A stretch of 45,397 nt of DNA, taken from the NCBI RefSeq assembly GCF_004369225.1, contig NZ_QFFZ01000029.1:1-45397 (forward strand), given 5' to 3'. The position numbers and the translations under genes are program-made. Below are positions 9,114-20,213 of this stretch, piece by piece (position 1 is the stretch's first letter; each line of letters begins with the position of its first letter). The stretch comes from Pelotomaculum propionicicum (GTDB taxonomy: Bacteria; Bacillota; Desulfotomaculia; Desulfotomaculales; Pelotomaculaceae). The notes beneath the pieces are model-generated. The model saw only the letters and a program-made list of their open reading frames with translations, was not told the DNA's origin and did not search any database.

Positions 9114-9836
9114 TTAAGTTGCTTCAATCTCTGCCAGTATACCCATGGCTGCCGCGACCGGATCAGAGGCCGCGGTAACGGGCCTGCCCACTACCAGGAA
9201 AGTAGCGCCTAGCCTGACGGCCTCTCCGGGGGTCATGGTCCGTTTTTGATCGCCCGCCGCCGCTCCTGCAGGGCGTATACCAGGCGTGATGATGACAAAA
9301 TCCTTGCCGCAGTTTTTCCTGAGAGCTGCCACCTCCCGCGGCGATGCCACCACTCCGTCCAACCCTGCTTCTTTTGCCAGTAAAGCCCAGGCGACTACCC
9401 GCTCCTCAATTGAACCCGGCAGGCCGATCTGGTTATTGAACACCTCCTGGCCGATGCTGGTAAGGACGGTCACAGCCACCACCAAAGGAGGTTTGATGCT
9501 GGCCCTGGCGGCCTCATCGCGCGTGGCTTCCACGGCGGCGCGCATCATTTCCCCGCCGCCCGCGGCATGCACGTTTAAAATAGCGGCGCCGTACCTGGTA
9601 AGGACCCGGGCAGCGCCGGCCACGGTGTTAGGGATGTCATGGAATTTTAAATCAACAAAAACAGGCGCTTGCCTGGCCTTTAGCCGGTGCAGCACCTCCG
9701 GGCCGGCGCTGTTGTATAGCTGCATGCCTACCTTAAAGCCGCCCGCGTAAGGCGCCAGCCTTTCAACGAGCGCTTCCGCTTCTTCTGTAGTATTGACATC
9801 CAGGGCGATAAGCAACGGGTTCTTGAACGTGTCCAT
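9114..9836 (-). CDS. pyrF: Orotidine 5'-phosphate decarboxylase
   Basis: PyrF decarboxylates OMP to UMP, the last step of the pathway. The 240-residue TIM barrel contains the catalytic signature DLKFHDIPNT with the charged network Asp62, Lys64 and Asp67. The phosphate-binding motifs TPGIRPAG and FLVVGRPVTAA appear near the C-terminus. The length is typical of the group I enzymes. The start is ATG; a GGGAGAA sequence lies rather far upstream, so the ribosome site is weak. A gap of about 200 bases separates it from pyrD. Confidence 0.96.
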   Translation of the reverse strand: MDTFKNPLLIALDVNTTEEAEALVERLAPYAGGFKVGMQLYNSAGPEVLHRLKARQAPVFVDLKFHDIPNTVAGAARVLTRYGAAILNVHAAGGGEMMRAAVEATRDEAARASIKPPLVVAVTVLTSIGQEVFNNQIGLPGSIEERVVAWALLAKEAGLDGVVASPREVAALRKNCGKDFVIITPGIRPAGAAAGDQKRTMTPGEAVRLGATFLVVGRPVTAASDPVAAAMGILAEIEAT

Positions 9837-9929
9837 TTAATCACTATTCTCCCACAAACTAATATTTGATAATATAATTACTCCTTTTACACTTATAAGA
9901 CTTTTTTCAATGAAACAAATTGACAGGAT

Positions 9930-10010
9930 TTACAGGATTTTATAAAATATACATAAAGATTTTACAACAAGCGCCGCGTTGAAATCCCTGAGCAAGGCCC
10001 CTTCCTTCAT
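9930..10010 (-). CDS. Possible 26-codon ORF between pyrD and pyrF
   Basis: AAGGAG (10019-10024) lies 8 bases before an ATG that opens a 26-residue frame beginning MKEGALLRDFN. The signal for initiation is good, but the peptide matches nothing I know. It could be a leader peptide, a decayed gene start or chance. Its 3' end contains a direct repeat GACAGGATT/TACAGGATT (9922-9939 on the plus strand), a word pattern that recurs in many genomes. Confidence 0.25.
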   Translation of the reverse strand: MKEGALLRDFNAALVVKSLCIFYKIL

Positions 10011-10033
10011 GTACAACACTCCTTAAAGCAAGT

Positions 10034-10954
10034 CTATATAGAATTGTTATGTGCTGCTCCCACCAGTTCGTGGATGCTTTGAACCCCGCTCGCCGCCAGG
10101 TAGTTCTCAATGCCGTCTATGATGTCCACGGTGGCCCGGGGGTTGACAAAATTGGCCGTGCCTACCGCGACAGCTGTCGCTCCGGCCAGGATGAATTCAA
10201 GGGCATCGTCCGGCGTCATGATCCCGCCCATGCCGATAATGGGCAGCTTTACTTCCCGGTATACCTGCCAGACCGCCCGCACCGCCACGGGCCGGACAGC
10301 CGGCCCGGAAAGCCCGCCCATAACATTGCCCAGGATGGGCCGTCTTGTTTTCACATCTATGGCCATGCCCAGCAGGGTGTTGATCATGGACAGGGCATCA
10401 GCGCCGGCCTCGGCGACTTTTTCGGCCACGTCCACAATGCTGGTGACATTGGGTGAGAGTTTAACAATCACCGTCTTTGCCGTGTTGGCCTTTACCGCCC
10501 TGGTCACTTCCGCCGCCATGACCGGGTCGCTGCCGAACTGCATCCCGCCTTTTTTCACATTGGGACAGGATATGTTAACTTCTAGGCCGGCCACTCCCGC
10601 CGCTCTTTCCAGCATAGCCGCGAGCCCGGCGTAATCCTCGACTGTTTCTCCCGCTATGTTGACTATTACAGGCAGGTCAAAGCCGGACAGGTAGGGCAGC
10701 GACTCTTCAATAAATTTTTCCACACCGGGATTCTGCAGGCCGATAGAGTTAAGAATACCCGCCGGCGTCTCCACCAGCCTGGGAGTGGGGTTGCCCGGGC
10801 GTGGCTCTAAAGTTATACCTTTAACGATGATGGCGCCGAGACGGTTCAAATCGATATAAGGAGCGTATTCCGGCCCAAAGCCAAAAGTCCCGGAGGCTGT
10901 GGTGACGGGGTTCTTCATGGTAATGCCGCCGACTTTTACAGACAGGCCGCTCAT
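10034..10954 (-). CDS. pyrD: Dihydroorotate dehydrogenase B, catalytic subunit
   Basis: PyrD oxidises dihydroorotate to orotate using FMN and passes electrons to PyrK and NAD (class 1B). The 306-residue barrel shows [19 protein letters not shown], the active-site [11 protein letters not shown] with the catalytic-base Cys130, and [13 protein letters not shown] at 10954 was chosen because GAGGTG lies 8 bases upstream; the GTG two codons earlier is too close to that site. This start overlaps the pyrK stop as ATGA, implying translational coupling. The cysteine base and adjacent pyrK both indicate the NAD-linked heterotetramer. Confidence 0.96.
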   Translation of the reverse strand: MSGLSVKVGGITMKNPVTTASGTFGFGPEYAPYIDLNRLGAIIVKGITLEPRPGNPTPRLVETPAGILNSIGLQNPGVEKFIEESLPYLSGFDLPVIVNIAGETVEDYAGLAAMLERAAGVAGLEVNISCPNVKKGGMQFGSDPVMAAEVTRAVKANTAKTVIVKLSPNVTSIVDVAEKVAEAGADALSMINTLLGMAIDVKTRRPILGNVMGGLSGPAVRPVAVRAVWQVYREVKLPIIGMGGIMTPDDALEFILAGATAVAVGTANFVNPRATVDIIDGIENYLAASGVQSIHELVGAAHNNSI

Positions 10955-11778
10955 GCCCACACCACCTCTTCAACCGGAAATACCGGACCGTCCAGACACA
11001 CCCTCTGGTGCCGGAAACCGCCCTTCCCGTCTTTTACCTTGCAGGCGCAGGAAAGGCAGGCGCCTATACCGCAGCCCATCCTCTCCTCCAGTGATACCTC
11101 CCCGCTAAAACCGTTTTCCCTGACAGCTGCGCAAAGCTCCTTCAGCATGGCGGCAGGGCCGCAGCCGTATACATAGCCGGACATTTCTTCGTCAGGGTTA
11201 TAATCCCCGCAGCTGTGCACAGGCAGGCGAGCGTATAAATCAAATAACTCCACCACAGTCCCGCGGTGGCCTGTGGAACCGTTATCGGTAGCCAGAAGGA
11301 CAGTATGCCCCAGGGCTTTGATTTCATCAACGCAGATAAGCTGTTCCTTCGCAGCGGCGCCCAACAGGACGGTGGCTTTGTGTTTAAGCCCGCTCAATTC
11401 CTGCAGGAAGAAATAAAGAGGAGCCACACCGATGCCTCCGGCCACTGCGAAAACATTCTCACTGCCCGCGGGCAAGGTAAAGCCGTTCCCCAGCGGGCCA
11501 AGCACATCGACCAAATCCCCGCCTTTTAGTCTTGACAGCAGGGCTGTGCCCCTGCCTGCAACCCGGTACAACAGCTTTACCTCTCCTTTTTGCCGGTCCA
11601 CCGTGTGAATGCTGATCGGCCTGCGCAAAAGAGGGTCATAAGTGTTGCCGCAGCTAACGTGTAAAAACTGCCCCGGCCGCGCGGCGGCAGCAACTTCAGG
11701 AGCGTTTAAAGCCAGCCGGAAATGCCCCTGCATAACTTCGTTCTGTTCAACAACTTCTGCGTTCACAACCAGTGACAA
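10951..11778 (-). CDS. pyrK: Dihydroorotate dehydrogenase B, electron transfer subunit
   Basis: PyrK carries FAD and a [2Fe-2S] cluster and passes electrons from PyrD to NAD. With the start used here it has 275 residues: a flavin domain with RRPIS (FAD, 53-56), a nucleotide-binding segment [10 protein letters not shown], and a C-terminal cluster with Cys236, Cys241, Cys244 and Cys261 in the CGIGACLSC...VCLDGPVF pattern. The TTG at 11778 was chosen because GGAGGT lies 7 bases upstream; longer in-frame starts would run into a repeat array. It overlaps pyrD by 4 bases. A predicted promoter at 12088-12116 may drive pyrK and the downstream genes. Confidence 0.95.
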   Translation of the reverse strand: MSLVVNAEVVEQNEVMQGHFRLALNAPEVAAAARPGQFLHVSCGNTYDPLLRRPISIHTVDRQKGEVKLLYRVAGRGTALLSRLKGGDLVDVLGPLGNGFTLPAGSENVFAVAGGIGVAPLYFFLQELSGLKHKATVLLGAAAKEQLICVDEIKALGHTVLLATDNGSTGHRGTVVELFDLYARLPVHSCGDYNPDEEMSGYVYGCGPAAMLKELCAAVRENGFSGEVSLEERMGCGIGACLSCACKVKDGKGGFRHQRVCLDGPVFPVEEVVWA

Positions 11779-11801
11779 ACTAAAAACCTCCCGTTTCGGT
11801 A

Positions 11802-12005
11802 GTGGGTCGTGGGCCGTTGGACGTGGGTATATCCTGCATTCCAATTTAGTCGTAGGCTGTAGGTCGTAGGCTGTAAGCCCTAGGGTAGGTATATCCTGCA
11901 TTCCTAACAGGTTTTTAACCCAAAAGAATTACTTTCACACTTACGCCCTACGCCTTATGGCTTATAATGTCATGCATACCACGTCATACGCCGTACGCCT
12001 TACGG
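11802..12005. repeat. Degenerate heptad arrays flanking a conserved core
   Basis: Plus-strand bases 11802-11829 are four 7-bp words of the form GTKGGNH, and 11852-11879 are four words of the form GTARGYY (for example GTAGGCT). A core at 11885-11947 follows, then inverted words of the form YTAYGSC from 11941 (for example TTACGCC), and more at 11985-12005. The core matches 42028-42090 in reverse orientation at 57 of 63 positions by my alignment. A short piece GGTATATCCTGCATTCC occurs at both 11826 and 11888. This fills the carB-pyrK gap on the pyrK side; I see no gene in it. Confidence 0.8.
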
Positions 12006-12087
12006 CATAGGTTTCTCACGTTTCATTCCCACATCTCAAACTGTAGGTCCTGATGCAACAAAAACTTTCGTTTTACTCCTAAATACC

Positions 12088-12116
12088 AGTCTAAACGACA
12101 GTTTGCTATTGTGCAA
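12088..12116 (-). promoter_or_regulatory. Predicted promoter for pyrK and downstream genes
   Basis: On the minus strand TTGCAC (12116-12111) and TAGACT (12093-12088) are separated by 17 bases. It lies just downstream of a terminator-like hairpin and about 310 bases before pyrK, so it may start a second transcript of the pyr cluster. Confidence 0.4.
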
Positions 12117-12133
12117 ATAAAATTGTAAAAATC

Positions 12134-12155
12134 AGACAAGAGAACCCTCTTGTCT
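12134..12155 (-). terminator. Rho-independent terminator after carB
   Basis: On the minus strand AGACAAGAG and CTCTTGTCT form a perfect 9-bp stem with a 4-base loop, followed by GATTTTTAC. It lies about 185 bases after the carB stop, inside the pyr cluster, and could end or attenuate the pyrR-carB transcript. Confidence 0.65.
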
Positions 12156-12180
12156 CTTCTCCCGTAACCCAAGATTGCAG

Positions 12181-12339
12181 GTTCGGATTTATCGAACAAA
12201 TAGTGCGGCTGAAGTCGCACCTCAAATTCAGTAGTTGGTCGTCGATCGTTAGATGTCGGTATATACTGCATTCCCAACATGTCTTTTTACGGCTTACGGC
12301 TTACAACTGTTTTTCCCACTTCTCACTTCTCACTTCCCA

Positions 12340-12342
<3 letters not shown>
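12181..12342. repeat. Palindromes and heptad arrays abutting carB
   Basis: A degenerate GTTCGGAT/ATCGAAC palindrome (12181-12197) and GTGCGGCTGAAGTCGCAC (12203-12220) match palindromes at 41834-41851 and 41891-41908. Heptads of the type RGTHGTY follow at 12230-12257, then a partial core copy (GGTATATACTGCATTCC, from 12259), inverted heptads TTACGGC from 12287, and CTCACTT-type heptads at 12315-12342 that run into the carB stop codon. Confidence 0.75.
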
Positions 12343-15537
<3,195 letters not shown>

Positions 15538-15538
15538 G

Positions 15539-16618
15539 CTACCTGCCCTCCCCGGCCATCTTTGTCAGAAACTCGTCAAAGATGTATTCCGAGTCCTTCG
15601 GCCCCGGCGAGGCCTCAGGGTGATACTGGACAGAAAAGACCGGCAGGAATTTGTGCCTCAGCCCTTCTACTGTGCCGTCGTTGAGATTGCGGTGGGAGAC
15701 ATAGATGTCCAGCCCCCGCATTGATTCTTCGTCAACTGAGAAACCATGGTTATGAGAGGAAATATACACACGCCCGGTGGCCAGGTCTTTGACCGGGTGG
15801 TTGGCCCCGCGGTGCCCGAATTTCATCTTGTATGTCCGCGCACCCATGGCCAGGCCCAGGATCTGGTGCCCCAGGCAGATGCCGAGCAGAGGCTTTTTAT
15901 CAATCAATTCCTGCACTGTTTTAATCGCGTAAGGAACGTCAGTGGGGTCCCCCGGCCCGTTGGACAGCACTATCCCCGCCGGGTTGAGCGACAGTATTTC
16001 TCCGGCGGTGGTTGTGGGCGGCACCACCACCACTTCGCAGTTCCGTTCCCGCAGGCAGCGAATGATATTCAGCTTAGCCCCGAAGTCCATCAGGACCACT
16101 CTGAAGCCATCGCCGGGTAATGTGTAAATCTCGGTTGTCGCAACTATAGGCACAAGCTCCTGCCCGGTCAGTTGAGGGCAGTTTTTAGCCCGCTCTACCA
16201 GCGCTTGTGAGTCGGTCTCACCGGTGCACAGCACGCCGCGCATCGTGCCGTAGCTACGCAGCCGCCTGGTCAGAGCGCGGGTGTCGATACCGGCCAGGCC
16301 GATTACATTCTCCTTTTTCAAAAAGCTGTCTATGGTTTCGGACAGGCGCCAGTTGCTGGGCTGCCTGCATTCCTCCCGCACCACAAAGCCGCGTACATAC
16401 GACTTCTTGGACTCGAAGTCTTCTTTCATAATCCCGTAGTTGCCGATCAGAGGGTAGGTCATCACTACGATCTGACCGCAGTAGGACGGGTCCGTGAGCA
16501 CCTCCTGGTAGCCGGTCATACCGGTATTGAAAACCACTTCTCCCCATTGCTCCCCTGCAGCGCCGAAAGCATGGCCGGTAAACACGGTTCCGTCTTCCAG
16601 GGCCAGAGTTGCCAGCAT
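15539..16618 (-). CDS. carA: Carbamoyl-phosphate synthase small (glutaminase) subunit
   Basis: CarA hydrolyses glutamine and channels ammonia to CarB. The 359-residue protein has an N-terminal CarA domain (from [15 protein letters not shown]) and a class I glutamine amidotransferase domain with the nucleophile Cys248 in LLGICLGHQ and His333/Glu335 in [12 protein letters not shown] at 16618 was chosen over a longer frame because GGAGGTG lies 6 bases upstream and the sequence matches the family start. It is 1 base from carB and about 210 bases from pyrC; that gap holds a 28-bp tandem repeat. Confidence 0.97.
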   Translation of the reverse strand: MLATLALEDGTVFTGHAFGAAGEQWGEVVFNTGMTGYQEVLTDPSYCGQIVVMTYPLIGNYGIMKEDFESKKSYVRGFVVREECRQPSNWRLSETIDSFLKKENVIGLAGIDTRALTRRLRSYGTMRGVLCTGETDSQALVERAKNCPQLTGQELVPIVATTEIYTLPGDGFRVVLMDFGAKLNIIRCLRERNCEVVVVPPTTTAGEILSLNPAGIVLSNGPGDPTDVPYAIKTVQELIDKKPLLGICLGHQILGLAMGARTYKMKFGHRGANHPVKDLATGRVYISSHNHGFSVDEESMRGLDIYVSHRNLNDGTVEGLRHKFLPVFSVQYHPEASPGPKDSEYIFDEFLTKMAGEGR

Positions 16619-16748
16619 AAGAAACACCTCCGCTTTAATTTGGAAAATAAGTGAAAGAACCTTTTTATCGACAGTCCATAGCATGCTACACATTATCCTT
16701 ACTGTTGAAGGGCGCAGGTAAGGTGCCGATAATTTGCTGCCGGATTTA

Positions 16749-16804
16749 GTTGCTTTAGCGTCATTGATAAAGCGGTGTTGCTTTAGCATCATTGGTAAAG
16801 CGGT
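16749..16804. repeat. 28-bp tandem repeat between pyrC and carA
   Basis: Two adjacent 28-bp units (16749-16776 and 16777-16804) differ at two positions. Each contains GCTTTA and its complement TAAAGC around a 10-base loop, so each can form a small hairpin. The second is followed by T6 on the plus strand, but no plus-strand gene lies there. The role is unknown. Confidence 0.75.
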
Positions 16805-16828
16805 TTTTTAAACGATATCAGGCACGAA

Positions 16829-18115
16829 TCATAATACAATACCCTCGCGCATCACCAGCCGGCCGCTCACTATGGTCGCATAAGGCAGCCCATGTAAAAC
16901 ACGCCCGGTGAAGGGAGTGTTCCGCCCTTTGCTGGCGAATTGCGCCGGGTCCACTGTCCAGGCGGCCGCAGGGTCAATGATGGTGATGTCCGCAGCCGCC
17001 CCGGCTCCCAGCGAGCCCAGGGGCAGTCCCAGGATTTTGGCCGGGTTTATGGTCATCTTGGCTATGGCCTGCGCCAGGGTGAGCACACCAGCCGCGACCA
17101 GTTCGGTCCAAACCAGCCCCACCGCGGTTTCCAGCCCCACCATGCCAAAAGGCGCCAGTTCGTACTCCACATCTTTTTCTTCCGCCGTGTGCGGCGCGTG
17201 GTCGGTGGCAATTACATCAATAGTCCCGTCGGCCAGTCCTCTTCTAATCTCAGCCACATCTTCAGCTGTGCGCAGGGGCGGGTTGACCTTGGTGGAAGTG
17301 TCATAGCCAATAACCGCCTGGTCGGTCAGGGTAAAATGGTGCGGCGCCGCTTCAGCGGTTACCCGCACTCCCCTGCTTTTGGCCTCCCGGACCAGGCGGA
17401 CAGAGCCGGCCGTGCTGACGTGGGCTATGTGCAGCCGGCAGCCGGTATCTTCAGCCAGCAGGATATCCCGGGCGACCATCACCTCTTCAGCCGCCGCCGG
17501 TATTCCTTTCAGGCCAAGCATAGTGGAAACATCCCCCTCGTGCATCAACCCGCCGCCCGCGAGTTTTTTATCCTCACAGTGCGATATGATTACTGCGTTA
17601 AGCATCTTGGCGTATTGCATAGACCGGCGCATCAGGCCCGAGTCCATTACAGGCATGCCGTCATCGGAGAACGCCACCGCGCCTGACTGCTTCATGTCGC
17701 CCATCTCCGCCATTTCCTGCCCCAGGCTGCCGTTGGTAATGGCGCCGACAGGGTAGACGCGGACCGCTCCATCCGCCGCGGCCCTGTTGACTATGGAGAT
17801 AATAACCGCGGCGCTGTCAGCGACCGGCCTGGTGTTGGGCATGCAGGCGACCGCGGTAAAACCTCCCCTGGCCGCGGCGCGGGTGCCGGTATAAATAGTC
17901 TCTTTGGCTTCCAAGCCAGGCTCCCTGAGATGCACATGCATATCTACCAGCCCGGGTGTGACCAGCTTGCCGGGAACGTCCAAAACCTGCGCGTCCGGAT
18001 GGTGCAAGCCTACACCGCTGCCGGCTATCTTCCCGTCAGCCACCAGGATGTCTTTTTCAGACACTGTACCGGACACAGGGTCGACCACAATACCTCCCTT
18101 AATTAAAAGATTCAT
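16829..18115 (-). CDS. pyrC: Dihydroorotase
   Basis: PyrC cyclises carbamoyl aspartate to dihydroorotate. The 428-residue amidohydrolase has the zinc motif [10 protein letters not shown] (His60, His62), the substrate-contacting NTRPV, further metal ligands in ISHCED and [10 protein letters not shown], and the catalytic ATDHAPH. It is the class I (pyrC/PyrBC-type) enzyme of Firmicutes. ATG at 18115 was chosen: GGAGGGG lies upstream, whereas the TTG further out overlaps that ribosome site. It begins 1 base after the pyrB stop. Confidence 0.96.
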   Translation of the reverse strand: MNLLIKGGIVVDPVSGTVSEKDILVADGKIAGSGVGLHHPDAQVLDVPGKLVTPGLVDMHVHLREPGLEAKETIYTGTRAAARGGFTAVACMPNTRPVADSAAVIISIVNRAAADGAVRVYPVGAITNGSLGQEMAEMGDMKQSGAVAFSDDGMPVMDSGLMRRSMQYAKMLNAVIISHCEDKKLAGGGLMHEGDVSTMLGLKGIPAAAEEVMVARDILLAEDTGCRLHIAHVSTAGSVRLVREAKSRGVRVTAEAAPHHFTLTDQAVIGYDTSTKVNPPLRTAEDVAEIRRGLADGTIDVIATDHAPHTAEEKDVEYELAPFGMVGLETAVGLVWTELVAAGVLTLAQAIAKMTINPAKILGLPLGSLGAGAAADITIIDPAAAWTVDPAQFASKGRNTPFTGRVLHGLPYATIVSGRLVMREGIVL

Positions 18116-18116
18116 T

Positions 18117-19040
18117 TTACGCCCCCCCTCCAATTAAGAGGTACAACAGCGCCATACGCACCGCCACCCCGTTGGTCACCTGCTCGTTAATCACCGACTG
18201 CTGCCCGTAGGCTACATCAGGAGAGATTTCCACACCCCTGTTCATAGGGCCGGGGTGCATAACCAGGGCGTCGGGCGCAGCCAGCTTAAGCCTGTCGCTG
18301 TTCAGGCCAAAGATCCTGCTGTATTCCCGCAGGCTTGGGAACAGGCCCTGCTGCTGCCTCTCAAGCTGGATTCTCAAAATATTGATCACGTCCGCGCCTT
18401 CCAGGGCCTCTTCCAGGCTGCCGCAAACCCTGGCCCCCATCTTTTCGATGCCGGGCGGTATTAATGTCGCAGGTCCGGCCAGGTAAACTTCAGCGCCCAT
18501 TTTAGTGTAGCCCCAGATATCCGAGCGGGCTACCCGGCTGTGCAGGATGTCGCCTATGATCGCCACTTTCAGCCCGGCCAGCCTGCCTTTCTTTTCTCTA
18601 ACTGTAAAAAGGTCCAGTAGTGCCTGGGAAGGGTGCTCGTGCGCGCCGTCCCCGGCGTTAATCACTGAAACGTCCAGAGTGCGCGCCAAAAGTTCCGCCG
18701 CCCCCGCCATGGGGTGCCTGAGCACAACCACATCGGCGCCCATGGCGGCGATATTAAGGGCTGTGTCCTTCAGGCTCTCACCTTTGTTGACGCTGCTTGT
18801 TGCGACTGCAATCCCGACCGTGTCCGCGCTCAGATATTTTGCCGCCAGCTCAAATGAGGTCCTGGTGCGGGTGCTGGCCTCGTAAAAGACTGTCACAACT
18901 GTTCTTCCCCGCAGGGTAGGCACTTTTTTAATGTTTCTTTTAATAATCTCTTTCATCGGCGCCGCTGTATCCAGGATCAGCTCAATCTCTTGAGCGGTAA
19001 CATGGTGGAGGCCGACCAGATCTTTAGACTTAAGACCCAT
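18117..19040 (-). CDS. pyrB: Aspartate carbamoyltransferase, catalytic chain
   Basis: PyrB condenses carbamoyl phosphate with aspartate. The 307-residue protein has the carbamoyl phosphate motif STRTRTSFE (about 55-63), the [13 protein letters not shown] segment and [10 protein letters not shown] near the C-terminus. The length fits catalytic chains. No pyrI regulatory chain is present in the window, as expected for this lineage. The ATG has GGAGGG upstream, and a PyrR attenuator lies immediately before it, so expression should fall when UMP is plentiful. Confidence 0.97.
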   Translation of the reverse strand: MGLKSKDLVGLHHVTAQEIELILDTAAPMKEIIKRNIKKVPTLRGRTVVTVFYEASTRTRTSFELAAKYLSADTVGIAVATSSVNKGESLKDTALNIAAMGADVVVLRHPMAGAAELLARTLDVSVINAGDGAHEHPSQALLDLFTVREKKGRLAGLKVAIIGDILHSRVARSDIWGYTKMGAEVYLAGPATLIPPGIEKMGARVCGSLEEALEGADVINILRIQLERQQQGLFPSLREYSRIFGLNSDRLKLAAPDALVMHPGPMNRGVEISPDVAYGQQSVINEQVTNGVAVRMALLYLLIGGGA

Positions 19041-19057
19041 TTGTTTTCCCTCCAGGT

Positions 19058-19145
19058 ATAAAATAAGGCCTCAAACCGGCTTGTACCGGGCTGAAGGCCT
19101 TCAAGGGGAGCTGCCGGTTCCCCTTTTCGGCCTCGCTGGACCGCT
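19058..19145 (-). promoter_or_regulatory. PyrR-dependent transcription attenuator before pyrB
   Basis: Read on the minus strand, GGTCCAGCGAGGCCGAAAAG (from 19142) matches the PyrR-binding loop of pyr leaders (consensus ARUCCNGNGAGGYU), and CGGTCC/GGAACCG can close it as the anti-antiterminator. AGGCC plus AAGGGGA can instead pair with TCCCCTT plus GGCCT, giving an antiterminator. This captures the 5' arm of a terminator (AAGGCCTTCA with TGAGGCCTT, 19065-19101) that is followed by ATTTTAT. All three mutually exclusive structures of the known PyrR mechanism are visible. Confidence 0.9.
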
Positions 19146-19167
19146 ATTTAAAGGTAGATCCGAAATC

Positions 19168-19264
19168 AGTCGTTAGTCGTCAGGCAGCGGTCGTCAGTTT
19201 TTTGTTGGAATTCGCTGCTGCGAATTCCTTCTATCCCGACGTCCGACGTCTGCATACTGACGTC
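19168..19264. repeat. Heptad-hairpin element, copy 1 (97 bp)
   Basis: Four 7-bp words (19168-19195, mostly RGTCGTY) are followed by a T-rich spacer, a perfect hairpin GGAATTCGC-TGCT-GCGAATTCC (207-228 of 19xxx), the flank TTCTATCC, and four words of the form YGACGTC (19237-19264, one degenerate). It sits between the pyrR stop and the pyrB attenuator. A second copy lies at 19931-20026. Confidence 0.85.
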
Positions 19265-19272
19265 TATTTTAA

Positions 19273-19821
<549 letters not shown>

Positions 19822-19823
19822 TC

Positions 19824-20026
19824 AGTCGTCGGTCGTCGGACGTCAGAAGTCAGGATAGAAGACATTTGACTCTGTCAAATGTCTTAAATTAAACTAGGTA
19901 TTCCACGGAGCTTTAGATGCAGGGCGATTTAGTCGTCGCTTGTTGGTAGTCAGTAGTCGTTTTCAACTTGTTTGGAATTTGATTGCTATCAAATTCCTTC
20001 TATTCCGGCGACCGACGTCTGACTAC
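19824..20026. repeat. Heptad-hairpin elements, copy 2 and a partial inverted copy
   Basis: Copy 2 (19931-20026, 96 bp) has four 7-bp words (AGTCGTC first), a spacer, a perfect hairpin GGAATTTGAT-TGCT-ATCAAATTCC, the flank TTCTATTC, and words such as CGACGTC (20013). A partial copy in the opposite orientation (19824-19883) has heptads such as GGTCGTC and GGACGTC, TTCTATCC on the minus strand, and a perfect 10-bp hairpin GACATTTGAC/GTCAAATGTC (19861-19883). Together they separate the pyrR leader terminator from pyrR. Confidence 0.85.
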
Positions 20027-20032
20027 TAAAAA

Positions 20033-20063
20033 TGCCTGCTTACATAACACCAGTAAGCAGGCA
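20033..20063 (-). terminator. Leader terminator upstream of pyrR
   Basis: TGCCTGCTTAC and GTAAGCAGGCA form a perfect 11-bp stem with a 9-base loop, followed on the minus strand by TTTTTAG. It lies after the predicted pyr promoter and PyrR-like site, so it fits a leader attenuator. It is not needed for the upstream gene, which has its own terminator at 20189-20213. Confidence 0.8.
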
Positions 20064-20092
20064 TAGTTGTCCCCTAAAATAACCGCACCTAT

Positions 20093-20118
20093 GGATCCTT
20101 ACCGGTCTCACGGAACCG
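20093..20118 (-). promoter_or_regulatory. Probable PyrR-binding loop in the pyrR leader
   Basis: Minus-strand GGTTCCGTGAGACCGG followed by TAAGGATCC resembles the PyrR loop consensus ARUCCNGNGAGGYU, with two departures. GGTAAG just after it could pair with CTTACT in the terminator, as an antiterminator would. Position between the promoter and the leader terminator supports the call. Confidence 0.6.
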
Positions 20119-20142
20119 ATTTCAAGGTAATTTGTTTAATCT

Positions 20143-20171
20143 AGTTTACTGGAAATAACCACATGTGTCAA
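20143..20171 (-). promoter_or_regulatory. Predicted promoter of the pyr operon
   Basis: On the minus strand TTGACA (20171-20166) and TAAACT (20148-20143) have a 17-base spacer. The expected start near 20136 leaves a leader with a PyrR-like loop and a terminator before pyrR. Confidence 0.75.
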
Positions 20172-20188
20172 TAAAGCTTGGTGAAAAA

Positions 20189-20213
20189 AACAGGCCAAAA
20201 ATCTCGGCCTGTT
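20189..20213 (-). terminator. Terminator of the FapA-like gene
   Basis: AACAGGCC and GGCCTGTT form a perfect 8-bp stem with a 9-base loop, followed by a T run on the minus strand. It overlaps the stop codon of the FapA-like gene. Confidence 0.85.

Noticed and set aside
12023-12280. 85-codon minus-strand frame between carB and pyrK
   Set aside because: It runs across a terminator hairpin, a promoter and repeat arrays, and resembles no family I know. A transposase fragment was considered, but nothing supports it.
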